Both the position numbers and the translations under genes were made by a program. Under the pieces are notes generated by a model that saw only the letters and a list, made by a program, of their open reading frames with translations, was not told where the DNA came from and made no database searches. Below are positions 8,291 to 14,959 of a stretch of 27,045 nucleotides of DNA, in pieces; positions within the stretch are counted from its first letter, which is position 1, and each line of letters opens with the position of its first letter. The stretch lies in NCBI GenBank assembly GCA_035304085.1, contig DATGQT010000258.1, forward strand, positions 1-27,045, given 5' to 3'. The DNA comes from DATGQT01 sp035304085. GTDB lineage: Bacteria > Bacteroidota > Rhodothermia > Rhodothermales > Rubricoccaceae.

Positions 8291-8360
8291 GGCGGGAGGC
8301 GGGAGGGGACGGGCGGGGGGACGGCTTTACAGGCACGGCGGCCCCCTCGCGCCTCCCGCC
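8291..8360. repeat. Mirrored G/C-rich heptad array between rsmH and ftsL-like gene
   Basis: Two perfect GGCGGGA units at 8291 and 8298 are followed by G-rich degenerate units to about 8323. The reverse complement returns at 8350-8360, giving a perfect 11 bp inverted repeat (8291-8301 with 8350-8360). Low sequence complexity makes this the weakest member of the family. Nothing else is visible in the 114 bp gap. Confidence 0.55.
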
Positions 8361-8371
8361 GTCGCGGGGGC

Positions 8372-9430
8372 TCAGGAGGTCTCGGAGGGTTCGGGGTTCT
8401 TCTGTGCGATGCGGAGGCGGGCGCTCCGCGCGCGGGGGTTGGCGGCGACCTCCTCCTCGGAGGCGGTGATGGGCTTCTTCGTGAGCAGCGTCCAGGGCGT
8501 GAGGAGGCGGCCGTAGAAGTCCTTCCGCGCCTCGCCCTCGACGTTGCCGAAGCGGAGGAAGTGCTTGGCGCGGCGGTCCTCGAGCGAGTGGTAGGCGATG
8601 ACGGCGAGGCGCCCGCCGGGCTTGAGGACGGCGAGGGCGCCGCCGAGCGCGCGCTCCAGCGCCCCCATCTCGTCGTTGACGGCGATGCGGAGGGCCTGGA
8701 AGACGCGGGCGAGGCTCTTGACCTCCTCGCGCGTGGGCACGACCGCGCGCACGGCCTCGGCCAGCGCCGCCGTCGTCGCCACCGGCCGGCGCGCCACGAT
8801 GGCGTTGGCGATGCGCCACGCGCGCGGCTCGTCGCCGTAGGCGCGGAGGAGGTCGGCGAGGGCCTGGGCGTCGAGGCGGTCGAGGAGCGCGGAGGCCGGC
8901 TCGCCCGCCTCGGGGTCCATCCGCATGTCGAGCGGCCCCTCGGCGGAGAAGGCGAAGCCGCGCGCGGCCTCGTCGAGCTGGTGCGAGGAGACGCCGAGGT
9001 CGAGGAGCACCCCGTCCACGGGCCCGACGCCGGCCCCGGCGAGGAGCCGCTCGACGTCGGCGAAGTTGCCGCGGAGGGCGCGGAAGCGGCCGGCCTCGGC
9101 GGCGGCCGCGAGCCGCGCCGTCGCCGCCGCCAGCGCCTCGGGGTCCCGGTCGATCCCGACGACGAGGGCGCCGGGGCCGAGGGCGTCGAGGAGGGCGGCG
9201 CTGTGGCCGCCGCCGCCGAGGGTGCCGTCCACGTAGACCCCGTTCGGGTCCGTCACCAGCCCCTCGACCACCTCGCGCGCGAGGACGGGCGCGTGGTAGT
9301 CCGAAGCGTAGCGGAGCGGGCCGGGCGAGCGGTCAGACGCCGCGGGGGCGTCGGGCCGGCCAGCCGGCCGCGCGCCGCTGCGCTCGGACCGGGGGGACTT
9401 GCGGGGCATATGGAAGAGGGCGGTGGTCAT
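8372..9430 (-). CDS. rsmH: 16S rRNA (cytosine(1402)-N(4))-methyltransferase
   Basis: RsmH (formerly MraW) N4-methylates C1402 in the decoding centre of 16S rRNA using S-adenosylmethionine. The 352 residues carry YHAPVLAREVVEGL at 45-58, the SAM-binding VDGTLGGGGHS at 67-77, GIDRDPEAL at 92-100, VLLDLGVSSHQLD at 141-153, GPLDMRMD at 165-172, RVFQALRIAVNDE at 242-254 and KPGGRLAVIAYHSLEDRR at 270-287. The ATG at 9430 gives a roughly 40-residue basic, Pro-rich lead that most homologues lack. An internal ATG at 9409 (residue 8) is possible, and neither start has a strong Shine-Dalgarno. It lies 26 bp after mraZ, in the standard dcw order. Confidence 0.96.
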   Translation of the reverse strand: MTTALFHMPRKSPRSERSGARPAGRPDAPAASDRSPGPLRYASDYHAPVLAREVVEGLVTDPNGVYVDGTLGGGGHSAALLDALGPGALVVGIDRDPEALAAATARLAAAAEAGRFRALRGNFADVERLLAGAGVGPVDGVLLDLGVSSHQLDEAARGFAFSAEGPLDMRMDPEAGEPASALLDRLDAQALADLLRAYGDEPRAWRIANAIVARRPVATTAALAEAVRAVVPTREEVKSLARVFQALRIAVNDEMGALERALGGALAVLKPGGRLAVIAYHSLEDRRAKHFLRFGNVEGEARKDFYGRLLTPWTLLTKKPITASEEEVAANPRARSARLRIAQKNPEPSETS

Positions 9431-9456
9431 GACGGAAGCCGTCTGGGTCGGGCGGC

Positions 9457-9915
9457 TCAGAGGCCGCCCATGACGCGCTCGGCGACGGTCTCGTACTCCT
9501 CGGGCTGCTCGTTGAGGTAGGCGTCGAACACGTCGGGGTCCCAGACCTCGATGTGGTCGAGGGCGCCGATGAAGAGGGCCTTGGCCCCGTTGCCGGCCGA
9601 GAGGCCGGCGAAGTCGAGGAGGTTCTTGGTGAGGCTGATGCGGCCCTGCCCGTCGAGGGTGGTCTCCTCGGCCCAGCGGAGGATGTTGCGGGTGAAGTCG
9701 CGGGTTTCGCGCTGGAAGGTGTTGAGGCTGCCGATCTGGTCCTCCACGCGCTCCCAGACGTCGAGGGGGTAGAGGAAGACGCAGCGCTCGAGGCCGCGCG
9801 TGGCGACGAAAGTCTCCTTAGCTTCCGGGCTGAGGGCCCGGCGCATCTTCGCCGGCAGGGCCACGCGGCCCTTGTCGTCGATGGAGTTTTCCGCCTGTCC
9901 TTTGAAGCCGGCCAT
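9457..9915 (-). CDS. mraZ: MraZ, transcriptional regulator of the dcw cluster
   Basis: MraZ is a ring-forming DNA-binding protein that, in E. coli and mollicutes, binds repeats upstream of its own gene and controls the dcw cluster. The ATG at 9915 gives 152 residues, the same length as E. coli MraZ. Two SpoVT-AbrB-type domains are visible: ENSIDDKGRVALPAKMR at 9-25 and EETTLDGQGRISLTKNLL at 83-100. A longer open frame to 9993 exists, but its extra residues are encoded by the predicted operator and promoter. The start is preceded by a G-rich stretch (GGGGGA, about 11 nt upstream) that could act as a ribosome-binding site. It is the first gene of the minus-strand cluster and diverges from the lexA-like gene. 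Confidence 0.96.
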   Translation of the reverse strand: MAGFKGQAENSIDDKGRVALPAKMRRALSPEAKETFVATRGLERCVFLYPLDVWERVEDQIGSLNTFQRETRDFTRNILRWAEETTLDGQGRISLTKNLLDFAGLSAGNGAKALFIGALDHIEVWDPDVFDAYLNEQPEEYETVAERVMGGL

Positions 9916-9957
9916 GACCGGGTCCCCCGTTGCGTCGCCAGATCGCTGGGTGCCTTC

Positions 9958-9982
9958 CCCACTTTTCCCCACTCGCCACCCA
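9958..9982 (-). promoter_or_regulatory. Candidate MraZ box upstream of mraZ
   Basis: Read on the minus strand there are three TGGG motifs, seen on the plus strand as CCCA at 9958-9961, 9968-9971 and 9979-9982, spaced 10 and 11 bp (one per helical turn). E. coli MraZ binds TGGGN repeats with 10 bp periodicity. The last copy overlaps the predicted -10 element, so binding would be expected to repress the promoter. Confidence 0.75.
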
Positions 9983-10009
9983 AAGTAGGGCACCGGGGGT
10001 CAAGATCAA
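9982..10009 (-). promoter_or_regulatory. Candidate mraZ/dcw promoter
   Basis: The minus strand carries TTGATC (-35-like, 10004-10009) and TACTTT (-10-like, 9982-9987) with a 16 bp spacer. Extending the -10 to TACTTTG resembles the Bacteroidota TAnnTTTG element with one base fewer. It sits about 67 bp upstream of the mraZ start and overlaps the MraZ box. Confidence 0.5.
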
Positions 10010-10035
10010 GGTTTTGGGGCCGTTTGGGCCGATTT

Positions 10036-10044
10036 TGTGGATAA
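10036..10044 (-). promoter_or_regulatory. Perfect DnaA-box match
   Basis: The minus strand reads TTATCCACA, the exact E. coli R1-type DnaA box. Six of its nine bases are A/T, so a chance hit is uncommon at this GC content. It lies between the mraZ promoter and the two lexA-like operators. It is a single box, so it is not an origin by itself. It could tie dcw transcription to replication initiation. Confidence 0.5.
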
Positions 10045-10110
10045 CTGCGCCGGTTTACCCACATTCCGGCGGGGCGCATGGGGGGGCTTTACGGCCCAAA
10101 GAGGCAGAAA

Positions 10111-10126
10111 GTGAAAATCGTTTCAC
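10111..10126. promoter_or_regulatory. Palindromic operator 1 upstream of lexA-like gene
   Basis: GTGAAAATCGTTTCAC is an inverted repeat with 6 bp arms around ATCG. Its outer bases match operator 2, giving the consensus GTGAA-N6-TTCAC (13 of 16 positions identical between the two). The centre-to-centre distance is 43 bp, about four helical turns, so both lie on the same DNA face. Confidence 0.65.
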
Positions 10127-10139
10127 CCTGCCCAGACCA

Positions 10140-10145
10140 TATATC
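10140..10145 (+). promoter_or_regulatory. Possible -10 element for the lexA-like gene
   Basis: TATATC lies in the only AT-rich patch between the two operators and about 75 bp upstream of the lexA-like start. No good -35 is visible. If it is real, repressor bound at either operator would block it. Confidence 0.3.
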
Positions 10146-10153
10146 GGAGTGAA

Positions 10154-10169
10154 GTGAACATTGCTTCAC
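10154..10169. promoter_or_regulatory. Palindromic operator 2 upstream of lexA-like gene
   Basis: GTGAACATTGCTTCAC has 5 bp arms and the same 16 bp length as operator 1. An extra GTGAA half-site directly precedes it at 10149-10153. The site lies about 50 bp before the lexA-like ATG, a position suited to autorepression. Confidence 0.6.
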
Positions 10170-10220
10170 CCCCTGCTCCGGCGCGATTTTCGGCCGTCCC
10201 GACTCCCCCGTCCCCTACCC

Positions 10221-10877
10221 ATGCGCGCCCGCCTCACCGAGCGACAGAACCAGGTCTACGAGTACGTCCGCACCTACGTCCGCGAGCACCGGCGCACGCC
10301 CACGCTGAAGGAGATCGGCGACGGCCTCGCCATCCGCTCGACCAACGGCGTCCACAAGCTGGTCTCGGCGCTGGTGCAGAAGGGGTACCTCCGGCGGCGG
10401 CCGAACGAGGCGCGCGGGCTCGCGCTGGTGGACGTGGACGAGGACCCCTACGCGCCGAGCGAGGGGCCGCCCATCCTCCCCCTCATCAGCCGCACGCGCA
10501 GCGACGAGCCTGACCGCCTCCGCCGCCGCCCCAACGGCGCCCTCTACGTCGACGAGCGCCTCCTCAGGAAGCCCGGCGGCGCGGCCGACGCCGACGACTG
10601 CCTCCTCGCCCGCGCCGGCGACGACGGCATGGTCGGCGACGGCATCCGCAAGGGTGACCTCCTCGTCGTGGAGGAGACGGACTGGAAGGATCTCGCCAAC
10701 GGCGAGACCGTCGCCGTGCTCTTCGGCGAGGCCCTCGTCGCGCGGCGGTACGACTTCGCCAACGGCCGCCTCCACTTCCGCCCGGCCGACCGGACGTACG
10801 CCGAGGAGGTGTACCCCCCCGGCGACCCCGCCTGCCACGTCATCGGCCGCGTCCTCGCCATCATGCGGACGCTGTGA
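10221..10877 (+). CDS. LexA-like repressor with an inactivated S24 peptidase domain
   Basis: The protein has 218 residues. The N-terminal winged helix matches LexA: LTERQNQVYEYVRTYVREH at 5-23, RTPTLKEIGDGL at 25-36, recognition helix STNGVHKLVSALVQKGYL at 40-57, and ARGLALVD at 64-71. The C-terminal half aligns with E. coli LexA without gaps around the cleavage loop (PLISRTRSDEP at 87-97 against PLVGRVAAGEP), so Ala-Gly is replaced by Ser-Asp. The catalytic Ser position is Gly136 (GDDGMVGDGIRKGDLL, 133-148), and the Lys position is Arg175. There is no serine after residue 94. Autocleavage by the known mechanism is therefore not expected. It diverges from mraZ and follows two palindromic operators. 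An in-frame ATG at 10161 lies inside operator 2, so I chose 10221. It probably acts as a constitutive or ligand-controlled repressor. A normal lexA may exist elsewhere. Confidence 0.85.
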   Translation: MRARLTERQNQVYEYVRTYVREHRRTPTLKEIGDGLAIRSTNGVHKLVSALVQKGYLRRRPNEARGLALVDVDEDPYAPSEGPPILPLISRTRSDEPDRLRRRPNGALYVDERLLRKPGGAADADDCLLARAGDDGMVGDGIRKGDLLVVEETDWKDLANGETVAVLFGEALVARRYDFANGRLHFRPADRTYAEEVYPPGDPACHVIGRVLAIMRTL

Positions 10878-10879
10878 GC

Positions 10880-13513
10880 CTACGGCGCCCGATGCGGCGC
10901 CTGCGCGGATGCCGTATCCCTGGCCGGGCCGCCTCTGTAAGCCTCCGCTCGATCCGGCCTCTCCCAGGCCTCGTAGAGCGCGACGAGCGATCGGCGAAGC
11001 TGCCGCCCCGGCCCACTCTCCTCCGGCCAAGCTGCCAGCCCACCCAGCAAGATCTGCTCGGCCTCGGCGTAGCGCGCCTGCTCCGTCTGGATGTCGGCCA
11101 GCTTGGTGAGGCTATAGGCCAGCATAGGATGCGCCGCCCCGAAGCGCCGTCGAAGGAGCGCAACGACCTCACGCTGCGCCTCTGCTGCGCCTGCGAGATC
11201 CTCCTGCTCTCGGAGCAGGGTGGCAAGGGCACCCAGCGTAACGGCTCGATCCGGCGACTGTGGAGCCGAAGCCAGCACGGCCCTCAAGAGGCCTTCTGCT
11301 TCGTCGTAACGCCCCTGCATCCGCAAGGCGGAAGCGAGCGTCCGGCGCGTCTGGTTCACGACGAGGCTGGTATCGCCTCGGGCTGCGAGGAGGACTGGAA
11401 GGGCGGCGCGCGCATGGCGCTCCGCCTCCTCAAATCGCCCTAGCTCCCGCAGGGCGAAGGCCAGGTCCGAATGCACGCTGGCCGTACGGGTATGCCCCTC
11501 GCCGAAGTGCGCAGCCGCGAGCTCCAGAGCCTGCCCGTAGTAGGCGGCGGCCCCCTTGAAATCGCTCACCTGCATCCGCCGCTCCGCCAATAGCATGAGC
11601 GTAAACACGGACTGGCCCGTCCATTGGTGCGCGGGCATCTGCTGGATCGCGAGCGCCTCGTGCAATAAGGACTCGGCCTCGACGTGATCGAGCCCATCGT
11701 ATGGCAGCGCTTGCGCGAGGTACGCCATCGTCAAAGCGATCTCGGGATCGGTGGGTTCGAGGCGCTCGCGCAACACGGCCAGAGCCTCGCGGAGCGCAGG
11801 TACCACCGCCGCGTCCGAACGGCCTACACGCTCATCGGCGAGCTCAGCGCGCGCGTAAGCGAGGTCGCGCACGGTGATGGCCGTGGCCTCGTGCCGATCT
11901 CCCAGATGGGCGCGGCGGAGCGCCAGCGCGCGTTCGAGCACCTGCTCGGCGTCGGCGTAGCGATGCATGCCGTTGTACGTGCGCCCGATCATGTGGAGCA
12001 TGCGTGCCTGCAGCAGGGGGCGATCCAGCAGCTCCGCCTCGACCCGCGCCTGGCTGTGCGTGATGAGGTCCCGAACGCTCAGCGTGTCGAGCCGCTCGTC
12101 CGCGACGGGATTGGGCGCGGCCAGGAGGTCTTCGAGGAAGGTGGCAAGGGTCTCGGCCTCGTCGCGCTCGGCGCGGGCGACGCGGGCCTGCCAGAGCGCC
12201 GCCCCGAGGCCGCCGACGAGCGACAGCACGACCAGCGCCGAGGCGGCCACGCCCGCCCGGTGCCGCCGGACGAACCGCTGCATCCGGTACCCCGGCGTCG
12301 GTTTGCGCGCCTGCACCGGGAGCCCGGCCAGGTGCCGCTTGACGTCCTCGACGAACGCCTCGGCCGAGGCGTAACGGGCCTCAGGGTCCTTGCGAAGCGC
12401 CTTCAGCACGATGGTGTCGAGGTCGCCCCGGAGCGTGCTGCGGAGCCGCTCGGGCTGCGTCCGCCGGGCCCGACTCACCCGGTCGGCGTCAAGGCCCGTC
12501 GTGCCGCTGCGCCCCGTACGCCCGGACGCCCGCGAGACGGCCGTGGAGGGCTTCTCGGGCTCCTCCTCCAGCACGGCGTGCTCGACCGCGTGCACCCCGC
12601 CTCCATTCTGCTCGAACGGGCGCCGCCCCGTGAGCAGCTCGTAGAGCACGACGCCGAGCTGGTACACGTCGGTGGCCGTCGTGGCGGCGTCGCCGCGGAT
12701 CTGCTCGGGGGCGGCGTACTCGGGCGTCATCCATCGCTGCCCCGTCCGGGTCGTCGGCGAGACGCCCGCCGCCGGGTCGTCGAGGAGCTCCGCAGGGGCG
12801 GGGGTTAGCAACTTGGCGATGCCGAAGTCGAGCAGCTTCACCTCGCCCTCGGGCGTCACGACGATGTTGGACGGCTTGAGGTCGCGGTGGATGACGAGGT
12901 TGCGGTGGGCGTGATGCACCGCGCCGGCCACGGCGATGAACAGGCGCAGCCGCTCCTCGACGGAGAGCCGACGCGCGTCGCAGTAGGCGTCGATGGGGCG
13001 GCCCTCGACGTACTCCATCGCGAGGTAGGGCCGCCCCTCGTCGGTGACGCCGCCGTCGAGGAGGCGGGCGACGTGGGGGTGGCTGAGCGAGGCGAGGATC
13101 TGGCGCTCGGTGCGGAAGCGGCGCCGCGCGTCGTCGGTGTCGAGGCCGGGGCGGAGGAGCTTGAGCGCCACCTCCTGCTCGAACTGCCCGTCGGCGCGCG
13201 TGGCCAGGAACACGCGGCCCATGCCGCCGCGCCCGATCTCGCGCTCGAGCCGATAGGCCCCGATGCGCCGGCCACGCGCGGGGGAACCCGGGTCCGGCAG
13301 GTCCGGAAGCAGGGGCACGGCGTAGTCGGCGGCCGGCGCGTCCAGGAAGACCGGCGCCTCCGCTTCGGCCGTCAGCAGCCGCTCGACGGCCGCCCGCAGC
13401 CCGTCGTCCCCGATCCCGTCCAGGAAGCGCCGCCGCGCGCCCGCGTCGAGGTCGAGCGCCTCGTCGAGGAGGGCGTTGACCTGCTGCCAGCGTTCGTGCG
13501 AGAGCAGTTCCAT
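10880..13513 (-). CDS. Membrane Ser/Thr protein kinase with C-terminal TPR repeats
   Basis: This is a Hanks-type kinase of 877 residues. An N-terminal helical lead (1-75) resembles those of sigma-factor-linked kinases. The kinase domain spans about 87-400: glycine loop GRGGMGRVF at 94-102, ATP-binding Lys118 in VALKLL, HRDLKPSN at 209-216, DFG at 229-231 and APEQ at 268-271. All catalytic residues are present, so it should be active. A Gly/Arg/Ser-rich insertion lies at about 302-362. A single transmembrane helix at about 421-440 separates the kinase from an alpha-helical region of TPR-like repeats (about 490-860), with recurrent patterns such as YADAEQVLERALALRR. The TPRs should therefore face the periplasm. 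It follows the ECF sigma gene by 19 bp. Its stop is 2 bp from the stop of the convergent lexA-like gene. Confidence 0.93.
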   Translation of the reverse strand: MELLSHERWQQVNALLDEALDLDAGARRRFLDGIGDDGLRAAVERLLTAEAEAPVFLDAPAADYAVPLLPDLPDPGSPARGRRIGAYRLEREIGRGGMGRVFLATRADGQFEQEVALKLLRPGLDTDDARRRFRTERQILASLSHPHVARLLDGGVTDEGRPYLAMEYVEGRPIDAYCDARRLSVEERLRLFIAVAGAVHHAHRNLVIHRDLKPSNIVVTPEGEVKLLDFGIAKLLTPAPAELLDDPAAGVSPTTRTGQRWMTPEYAAPEQIRGDAATTATDVYQLGVVLYELLTGRRPFEQNGGGVHAVEHAVLEEEPEKPSTAVSRASGRTGRSGTTGLDADRVSRARRTQPERLRSTLRGDLDTIVLKALRKDPEARYASAEAFVEDVKRHLAGLPVQARKPTPGYRMQRFVRRHRAGVAASALVVLSLVGGLGAALWQARVARAERDEAETLATFLEDLLAAPNPVADERLDTLSVRDLITHSQARVEAELLDRPLLQARMLHMIGRTYNGMHRYADAEQVLERALALRRAHLGDRHEATAITVRDLAYARAELADERVGRSDAAVVPALREALAVLRERLEPTDPEIALTMAYLAQALPYDGLDHVEAESLLHEALAIQQMPAHQWTGQSVFTLMLLAERRMQVSDFKGAAAYYGQALELAAAHFGEGHTRTASVHSDLAFALRELGRFEEAERHARAALPVLLAARGDTSLVVNQTRRTLASALRMQGRYDEAEGLLRAVLASAPQSPDRAVTLGALATLLREQEDLAGAAEAQREVVALLRRRFGAAHPMLAYSLTKLADIQTEQARYAEAEQILLGGLAAWPEESGPGRQLRRSLVALYEAWERPDRAEAYRGGPARDTASAQAPHRAP

Positions 13514-13532
13514 GAGCGTGAGCGGTGGGGCG

Positions 13533-14135
13533 TCAGGGCGGCGAGGGGGGCTCGGCGAGGGCGGCGGCGAGCCACGCCTTGGCCTTGCGCCACTCGCGGC
13601 GCACCGTCCGGTCGGTGACGCCGAGCAGGCGGGCGACCTCCGCCTCGGTCATCCCGCCGAAGAAGCGGTACTCGACGATCCGGCCGAGGCGCTCGTCGCG
13701 TTCGGCGAGGGCCGTGAGCGCCTCATCGAGGGCGAGGAGGGTGTCGGCGCGCTCCTCGGCCACCGCCACGGCCTCGTCGAGCGAGACCGGGGCCTGCCCG
13801 CCGCCGCGCTTCTGGCGGCCCCGCTGCCGCGCGTAGTCGATCAGGATGTGGCGCATGGCCCTGGCGGCGACGGCGAAGAAGTGCAGCCGCCCGTCCCAGT
13901 CGGCCTGCTGGTGGTGGACGAGCTTGAGGTAGGCCTCGTTGACGAGGGCGGTGGTCTGGAGCGTGTGGCCGGGGCGGCGGCGCAGCAGCGCCCGGTGCGC
14001 GATCGCGTGCAGGTCCGGGTAGATGGACCGCCAGAGCTGGGCGTGCGCGGCGGGGTCGCCCGCACTGGCCTCGGCCAGAAGGGCCGTGATGGCCTCCGGC
14101 GATGGGCTGCCGCCTGTCCCTGTATCCCCCGTCAC
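13533..14135 (-). CDS. ECF-type RNA polymerase sigma factor
   Basis: The protein has 200 residues from a GTG at 14135. Region 2 is visible at about 30-105 (TTALVNEAYLKLVHH at 61-75, HFFAVAARAMRHILIDYAR at 85-103). Region 4 lies at about 140-192, with the helix-turn-helix MTEAEVARLLGVTDRTVRRE at 162-181. It belongs to the ECF type commonly encoded beside Ser/Thr kinases. No anti-sigma factor is present, so the downstream kinase, 19 bp away, is the likely partner, perhaps through phosphorylation. The open frame continues upstream to 14507, but that would run across the divergent cupin gene and its promoter, so the GTG is preferred. No ribosome-binding site clearly decides the start. Confidence 0.9.
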   Translation of the reverse strand: MTGDTGTGGSPSPEAITALLAEASAGDPAAHAQLWRSIYPDLHAIAHRALLRRRPGHTLQTTALVNEAYLKLVHHQQADWDGRLHFFAVAARAMRHILIDYARQRGRQKRGGGQAPVSLDEAVAVAEERADTLLALDEALTALAERDERLGRIVEYRFFGGMTEAEVARLLGVTDRTVRREWRKAKAWLAAALAEPPSPP

Positions 14136-14173
14136 GACGAATGGGTTTCGAACCGGACATCGCCCCTGGCCTA

Positions 14174-14202
14174 AGGATACGGCTCCGAGGCGTGTCCGGT
14201 AA
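14174..14202 (-). promoter_or_regulatory. Candidate promoter for the sigma-kinase pair
   Basis: The minus strand has TTACCG (14197-14202) and TATCCT (14174-14179) separated by 17 bp, ending about 38 bp upstream of the sigma-factor GTG. The -10 lies in a GTATCCTTAG context similar to other candidate -10 elements in this window. Confidence 0.4.
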
Positions 14203-14301
14203 GCCGCGCGTTCGTCGTGTTCACGGATGACGTCCCGCACGTCCCCCGTGCCCGGCTGATACGGCTGCTGAGCGATTCCTCCCCAACCCACGAAGCACGC
14301 C

Positions 14302-14928
14302 ATGGCTCGCGCGCCGCGCCTTCCCGTTTTGCTCCTCCTTCCAACCCTCCTCGCCCTTGCCCCCGGCGTATCGGCGCAGCACACCACGGCACACCACGCT
14401 GCAGACTCTGTGCGGGCGAGTGTCGTGATCCCGCCTGGTGGAGGTGATCGGGTCTGGGTCTTTGCGGAGAGCCCCCACGAGCTCGGCGCCGGGGGCGAGT
14501 TCCACATCTACCTCGATCCGGAGACCCATCCGGAAGCGCGCGCCAGCTTCGCGCGGTTCGCGCTCGGCGAAGGTGGCGCGCTCCCCGTGCACCGGCACGA
14601 CACGACCGAGGAGATCTCGTACTTCCTCTCCGGGGAAGGCGTCGTCTACACGTTCGAGGGCGACGAGATGCAGGAGGTGCCCGTTCGCGCGGGATCCGTC
14701 TGGTACGTGCCGCCTGGTGCCTGGCACGGCTTCGCCAACACGGGCGACGAGCCGCTGGCCCTCGTCTTCGCCACGATCCCGAACGAGGAGCAGGGCCTCT
14801 TGTCCTTCTTCCGGCAGATCGGCGCCCGGCCCGGTCAGGAAGCCGCCCCGCTGAGCCCCGAGGCGTTCGCGCGGATCGCCGCAGAGCATGACCTCATCCT
14901 GCGCCCGCCCGACGACGATGCGCCGTAG
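14302..14928 (+). CDS. Secreted cupin-domain protein
   Basis: The protein has 208 residues with a signal peptide at 1-25 (hydrophobic LPVLLLLPTLLALAPG, probable cleavage after VSA). A single cupin domain at about 80-160 carries motif 1 as HRH at 97-99 with Glu103/104 (GGALPVHRHDTTEEISYFL) and motif 2 as VPPGAWHGFANTG (136-148, His142). These give a complete 3-His/1-Glu type metal site. The substrate is unknown. Secreted cupins include dioxygenases, isomerases and sugar-binding proteins, and nothing here decides between them. The gene diverges from the sigma factor and lies 31 bp before the FG-GAP gene, so these two may be co-transcribed. Confidence 0.85.
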   Translation: MARAPRLPVLLLLPTLLALAPGVSAQHTTAHHAADSVRASVVIPPGGGDRVWVFAESPHELGAGGEFHIYLDPETHPEARASFARFALGEGGALPVHRHDTTEEISYFLSGEGVVYTFEGDEMQEVPVRAGSVWYVPPGAWHGFANTGDEPLALVFATIPNEEQGLLSFFRQIGARPGQEAAPLSPEAFARIAAEHDLILRPPDDDAP

Positions 14929-14959
14929 GCCGATCTCTAACCCTGAACCGAGGACCGCC

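Noticed and set aside
9916..9993. Longer mraZ reading frame from 9993
   Set aside because: The added residues are encoded by the predicted MraZ box and promoter; the 9915 start gives the family length exactly.
10036..10169. Replication origin
   Set aside because: There is only one DnaA box, with no box cluster, AT-rich unwinding element or dnaA/dnaN gene nearby.
10161..10220. Upstream ATG at 10161 as the start of the lexA-like gene
   Set aside because: It lies inside operator 2, and the added residues do not resemble a LexA N-terminus.
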